This document shows positions 60,643-64,000 of a DNA stretch of 64,000 nt, piece after piece. The position numbers were made by a program, and so were the translations under genes. A model generated the notes under the pieces. It searched no databases. It saw only the letters and a program-made list of their open reading frames with translations, and had not been told where the DNA came from. How positions within the stretch are numbered: the stretch's first letter is position 1; every line of letters starts with the position of its first letter. This stretch comes from CAYOLL01 sp964404765 [NCBI: uncultured Gemmatimonadota bacterium] (GTDB lineage: Bacteria > 4572-55). The DNA is taken from the NCBI GenBank assembly GCA_964404765.1, contig CAYOLL010000005.1, positions 1-64,000 on the forward strand. The letters run 5' to 3'.

Positions 60643-61626
60643 ATGACAACCAACCCATCAAAATATGATGTCCTTATTATCGGCGCCGGCCCAATTGGTA
60701 TGGCCTGCGGCATTGAGGCCGTGCGGCGTAAGCAGAGCCATGGCATTATCGAAAAAGGCTGTCTGGTTAATTCGCTGTATCATTATCCGATCAACATGAC
60801 CTTTTTTTCGACTTCGGAGCGGCTGGAAATCGGCGAGGTGCCTTTTATTTCGCATGGCGTTAAACCCACACGACGGGAAGCGCTGGAATATTATCGCCGG
60901 GTCAAAAACGCCTGGCGGCTCAATACACACACCTATGAAACCGTTTTGGACATTGACGGCCAGGCCGGCAGCTTTCATATTAACACAGACAAAGCTACAT
61001 ATCAGGCCAAAGCCGTAATTATCGCCACCGGCTACTATGATTGTCCAAATTTGTTGCATGTCCCTGGCGAGGATCTGCCAAAAGTCAAGCATTACTACGA
61101 CGAACCACACCCCTATGCCGAGCAGCGCGTGGCCGTGATCGGCGCCGGTAACTCGGCAGTGGATGTGGCATTGGAAACCTATCGCTGCGGCGCGGCGGAA
61201 GTCACCATGATTGTCCGGGAGCCAAAACTGAAAGACAGCATCAAATATTGGGTGCGCCCGGATATCGACAATCGGCTCAAAGCCAACGAAATTAAAGCGA
61301 TGTTTAATGCGGAAGTGACTGCAATTCGCGCCCATGAAATTGACATAAAAACGCCGGAAGGATTGTTCACCTTGCCGAATGATTTTGTCTTGGCAATGAC
61401 CGGCTATCAGCCAAAGTATACATTTTTAACCCAATTAGGCATTGAATTTTCGGCTGACGAGAGCCGTCTCCCCCAATTTGATCCGCGAACCCATGAGTCA
61501 AACCGATCAGGTCTATATCTGGCCGGCGTCGTTTGCGGCGGAATGGAAACGAGCCGTTGGTTTATCGAGAACTCGCGCGAACATGCGGTGAAGATATTTA
61601 ATCACCTGGCTTCAGTAACGCGTTAG
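60643..61626 (+). CDS. ypdA: YpdA-family bacillithiol disulfide reductase-like flavoprotein
   Basis: 327 residues. FAD-binding DVLIIGAGPIGMACGIEA, then ATGYYDCPNLLHVPGEDLPK, NADPH-binding RVAVIGAGNSAVDVALE, and a C-terminal FAD segment SGLYLAGVVCGGMETSRWF, all as in YpdA/Bdr. It lacks the CxxC pair of thioredoxin reductases. Known members reduce bacillithiol disulfide with NADPH, so the organism probably makes bacillithiol. Codons upstream of the ATG at 60643 run through a family A element and are excluded. No clear Shine-Dalgarno precedes this ATG. Confidence 0.9.
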   Translation: MTTNPSKYDVLIIGAGPIGMACGIEAVRRKQSHGIIEKGCLVNSLYHYPINMTFFSTSERLEIGEVPFISHGVKPTRREALEYYRRVKNAWRLNTHTYETVLDIDGQAGSFHINTDKATYQAKAVIIATGYYDCPNLLHVPGEDLPKVKHYYDEPHPYAEQRVAVIGAGNSAVDVALETYRCGAAEVTMIVREPKLKDSIKYWVRPDIDNRLKANEIKAMFNAEVTAIRAHEIDIKTPEGLFTLPNDFVLAMTGYQPKYTFLTQLGIEFSADESRLPQFDPRTHESNRSGLYLAGVVCGGMETSRWFIENSREHAVKIFNHLASVTR

Positions 61627-61677
61627 CCGCAAAGTCACTAAGACACAAAGAATCACTAAAATATTTGCGTAAAATAC

Positions 61678-61711
61678 AGATATGACCTTTCTCAAAGAAA
61701 TGTCATATCTA
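61678..61711. repeat. Inverted repeat downstream of ypdA
   Basis: AGATATGAC and GTCATATCT are complementary 9-bp arms around CTTTCTCAAAGAAAT, which itself folds (TTTCT with AGAAA). No T run follows. Possible mRNA end or protein site. Confidence 0.5.
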
Positions 61712-61774
61712 AGCGTGTGATTATCTATCGATTACCTGTAATTCAACGTCACTCAATCGTGTAAGGAGCAACAC

Positions 61775-62452
61775 ATGAGAAAATTTATGCTTTTGATGAG
61801 CTTGCTTTTTGTAACACCAAACTTAAGCGCGGCCCAAACCGCTGAAATTTCCGGCACAGTGCTCTTGCCGGCGGGCGCTAAACAAAAAGCAACAGTGAGC
61901 CGCGGCCAGGCGTACCGCGGGCGCGGCGGGGCCGATAAAGCCGCCGGTAAGGACGAAGAATCGGCCTATGAAGATGTTATTGTCAGCGTACACCCGACCT
62001 CGTTTAAAGCCGAAGTCAAGCCACTGAGTGAGCCGGCCAAAATTCAGCAGGAAAATGCGACTTTCGTGCCACATGTAACACCAATTACGATTGGCAGTAC
62101 AATTCACTTCATCAACCAGGACAAGTTTTATCATAATGTCTTCAGCCTGACGCCGGGGGCCAAGTTCAACGTCGGACGCAAGCCCAAAGGCGATGTGGTC
62201 ACGCAAAAGATCGACAAGCTGGGCGAAGTCAAGCTGTTCTGCGATATTCATACCCACATGAACGCCATCATTTTAAGCTTAGATACACCCTACTTTGTCC
62301 GGGTTGACAAAAGCGGCGGTTACAAGTTGACCGATTTGCCGGCGGGCACGTATGAAATCCGGGTTTATCATCCCAACTTCACTCAGGTGACGGAAACATT
62401 GACGGTCAAAGACGGCGATAAAACGAAAAAAGACTTTGCCATGACAAACTAA
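61775..62452 (+). CDS. Exported cupredoxin-like protein with carboxypeptidase-regulatory fold
   Basis: 225 residues. Signal peptide (ends NLSAA), then a beta-sandwich resembling methylamine-utilisation or plastocyanin-like proteins. Candidate type-1 copper ligands are His in FYHNVFS, then Cys, His and Met in LFCDIHTHMNAII, in the right order (His..Cys-x2-His-x-x-x-Met varies here as CDIHTHM). The C-terminal 60 residues (GGYKLTDLPAGTYEIRVYHPNF) are a carboxypeptidase-regulatory-like domain. An insert rich in Arg, Gly and Lys (about 38-60) is unusual. It could carry electrons or bind copper in the periplasm. AAGGAG lies before the ATG; the next gene follows by 15 nt. Confidence 0.75.
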   Translation: MRKFMLLMSLLFVTPNLSAAQTAEISGTVLLPAGAKQKATVSRGQAYRGRGGADKAAGKDEESAYEDVIVSVHPTSFKAEVKPLSEPAKIQQENATFVPHVTPITIGSTIHFINQDKFYHNVFSLTPGAKFNVGRKPKGDVVTQKIDKLGEVKLFCDIHTHMNAIILSLDTPYFVRVDKSGGYKLTDLPAGTYEIRVYHPNFTQVTETLTVKDGDKTKKDFAMTN

Positions 62453-62467
62453 TTCGGAGAAAAACGG

Positions 62468-63721
62468 ATGATGCCAAAATTATTGATAACAATGATATTG
62501 AGCGCTATGGCAGCTTCGGTAGCCCATGGGCAGGTGGGCGTGGCGGCCGTGCCGTTTTTGACCTTGCAGCCGTCTGTGCGGGCCAACGGCATGGGCGGTT
62601 ATTCGGTTGCCTCGCCGATGTATGATCCTTTGGCAATTTCGTACAATCCGGCACATGTCAGCCAACTGCCGGGCGACTATCTTCTGGCTATTGAGCCTTA
62701 TACGGCCAAAACACCCTGGCTGCGGGTGATTACCGATGACATGACTTATGACGCGGAAGCATACCAACTTGCGCTCAGTCTGGAGGGTCTCCCGGCTAAA
62801 CTTCCCGTCACCTTTGGTCTGAGTTACGGCAAGAATACCTTTGATTTGGGGCAGCAATTTTGGACAGACCCGGAGGGCAACATCATTGGCGCGTTTACTT
62901 CTCATGAAGATGTAACATTCTGGTCGGTTGGATTTGGGATTCGTTACGGTATTCAGGCACATATTGGTTGGTCATTTAAGGACATCGAATCGGTGTTTGC
63001 GGGAGGATTTGGCCCCGACAACGAATTTGTACAGGCGAAAGGCGTTGCCGACGCCAAAGATTTTGGGCTTATGGTCGCTTTGCCGGTTCAGGACATCCTG
63101 AGCAAATTGGGTCGTCAGCCGTTTGAAATTTCGCGGCTGCGCCCGTTTATCACGCCGTCTTTCGGCTATGTCAAAGCCAATGTGGGCGACAAAATCACTT
63201 ATACTGAAGCGGCGCAAGCTGACCCTTTGCCGCGCATGGTTCGGCTGGGCGCAGCGCTCTCATTTGGCCTGGATTATCAAAAGGATGATTTGAATTGGCG
63301 GCTGTTGGCCATCGAGCGCGGGGCGGAGGCGCAAGACCTGCTGTTGACGCGCGACGGCGACTATCGCAGCGGCCTGGCCGATATTGACTTTTTCGATCAT
63401 GTGATCGAAGGCAACACCGGCAGCGAAGTCGTAACCCGCGACGGTTTTGAAATCGCGCTGTTTGAGTTGTTTACCATTCGCGGGGGCGATTACCAAGACC
63501 CGGAAGGTCACGTCACCTATAGCAGTGATGGCTACAGCCTGCAACTCAAAGGAGTGTTAAAAGCCGCGCAACTATTCGCGCCGAATGTGAAAAATGTACG
63601 CTGGTTCGATTTGTTTATGAACCATGTCGATATTGCCTATCAAAAAGCGACAGTTGATGTTAGTACGGAACTTGGCCTATCGGAAACGCCGTATCAATCG
63701 ATTCGGATAAGCATTCACTAA
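62468..63721 (+). CDS. PorV/FadL-like outer-membrane protein
   Basis: 417 residues. Signal peptide (ends VAHG). The segment LQPSVRANGMGGYSVASP, then DPLAISYNPAHVSQLPG is a variant of the PorV/PorQ start (ARxxGMGGA, then DPxAxYWNPA). The barrel is long, and the protein ends IRISIH without the usual terminal aromatic. GGAG is present just before the ATG. It follows the cupredoxin-like gene by 15 nt, so the pair is an operon and may share an envelope task. Confidence 0.75.
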   Translation: MMPKLLITMILSAMAASVAHGQVGVAAVPFLTLQPSVRANGMGGYSVASPMYDPLAISYNPAHVSQLPGDYLLAIEPYTAKTPWLRVITDDMTYDAEAYQLALSLEGLPAKLPVTFGLSYGKNTFDLGQQFWTDPEGNIIGAFTSHEDVTFWSVGFGIRYGIQAHIGWSFKDIESVFAGGFGPDNEFVQAKGVADAKDFGLMVALPVQDILSKLGRQPFEISRLRPFITPSFGYVKANVGDKITYTEAAQADPLPRMVRLGAALSFGLDYQKDDLNWRLLAIERGAEAQDLLLTRDGDYRSGLADIDFFDHVIEGNTGSEVVTRDGFEIALFELFTIRGGDYQDPEGHVTYSSDGYSLQLKGVLKAAQLFAPNVKNVRWFDLFMNHVDIAYQKATVDVSTELGLSETPYQSIRISIH

Positions 63722-63741
63722 TTAAAAAGTTGAGCATCTTT

Positions 63742-64000
63742 ATGTCCAAACCGACCGTCAATTTATCGGAGTTGCTCTTTGCCTTTCAAGATCATTCCGG
63801 GATGATGCGGCATTATCTGGAGCGCGAAACGGGCCGCGCCATTGATTTGCCGGCAGATCTCGGGTATTCGGACGATCCCGAAGCCGACGAGATCGAGAAC
63901 GACGACGGGTCGCGCTTCATTGGCATCCCGTCGGAGAGTTCCCGCGTCGGCTATCAGGATATGGCCGATTATATCGAGACCGTCACCGACCCGCGTGAGA
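63742..64000 (+). CDS. UPF0158-family protein (partial, runs off the window)
   Basis: The 86 visible residues start MSKPTVNLSELLFAFQDHS, then HYLERETGRAIDLP and end near FIGIPSESSRVGYQDMADYI with ETVTDP, the N-terminal pattern of UPF0158 proteins (a helix, a strand with YLDxETGE, then IPxxxSxxxYxxMxxFI). Function unknown. No clear Shine-Dalgarno. The 3' end lies outside the window. Confidence 0.8.
   Translation, partial: MSKPTVNLSELLFAFQDHSGMMRHYLERETGRAIDLPADLGYSDDPEADEIENDDGSRFIGIPSESSRVGYQDMADYIETVTDPRE

Overview
The window reads as a chromosomal segment of a Gram-negative bacterium from the FCB group (Fibrobacteres-Chlorobi-Bacteroidetes and relatives), most like candidate phylum KSB1 or Calditrichota. 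The signs are large secreted proteins ending in an NPFNPST-type C-terminal domain, PorV-like proteins, a GWxTD-domain protein, a carboxypeptidase-regulatory TonB receptor, a Minf_1886-family protein, and a YpdA-type reductase that implies bacillithiol. Several promoters fit the ordinary TTGACA-N17-TATAAT pattern. The exact lineage cannot be fixed from the sequence alone.

Layout. 1-11.3 kb: a glycosyltransferase, then an envelope set (TonB-dependent receptor, a large secreted protein, a PorV-like protein, a GWxTD protein). 11.4-14.9 kb (minus): a Minf_1886-family protein, moaA and moeA (overlapping), and a peptidoglycan amidase. 15-20 kb: a signalling module of two STAS proteins, a GAF-GGDEF-GAF-PP2C protein and a soluble cNMP-binding histidine kinase. 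20-29 kb: a quinone oxidoreductase, a cupin, an SDR, an MBL-fold protein with two cNMP domains, and a large secreted protein. 29-30.5 kb: an Rrf2 regulator facing a truncated gene and a decayed transposase. 30.8-39.5 kb (minus): a two-PDZ protein, a TM protein and an ECF sigma factor, then an NHL protein, a subclass B1-like metallo-beta-lactamase, a VOC protein, Ada, MeaB and exonuclease III. 39.6-46.7 kb: a secreted phospholipase-D-like protein and a polysaccharide cluster ending in wecB. 46.7-51.2 kb: the translation operon tRNA-Val, thrS, infC, rpmI, rplT, pheS. 51.4-64 kb: yvcK, a secreted metalloprotease, an outer-membrane barrel, a ClpX-like ATPase, acpS, ypdA, a cupredoxin-like protein, a PorV-like protein and a partial UPF0158 gene.

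The most unusual layer lies between the genes. At least two families of short non-coding inverted-repeat elements (about 110-235 bp) are bounded by 8-bp flanking direct repeats that can be read directly, so they behave like MITEs. One copy sits inside the signal-peptide region of the NHL gene. Removing it together with one target-site copy deletes exactly 144 nt and restores a continuous signal peptide. Other RNA-level features are an AUU start with a strong Shine-Dalgarno site on infC, and a terminator hairpin 17 nt upstream of pheS preceded by interleaved inverted repeats, which suggests attenuation.

No CRISPR array, prophage, rRNA or complete insertion sequence was seen. Functional assignments rest on motifs recognised by eye. 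All repeat alignments were made by hand.
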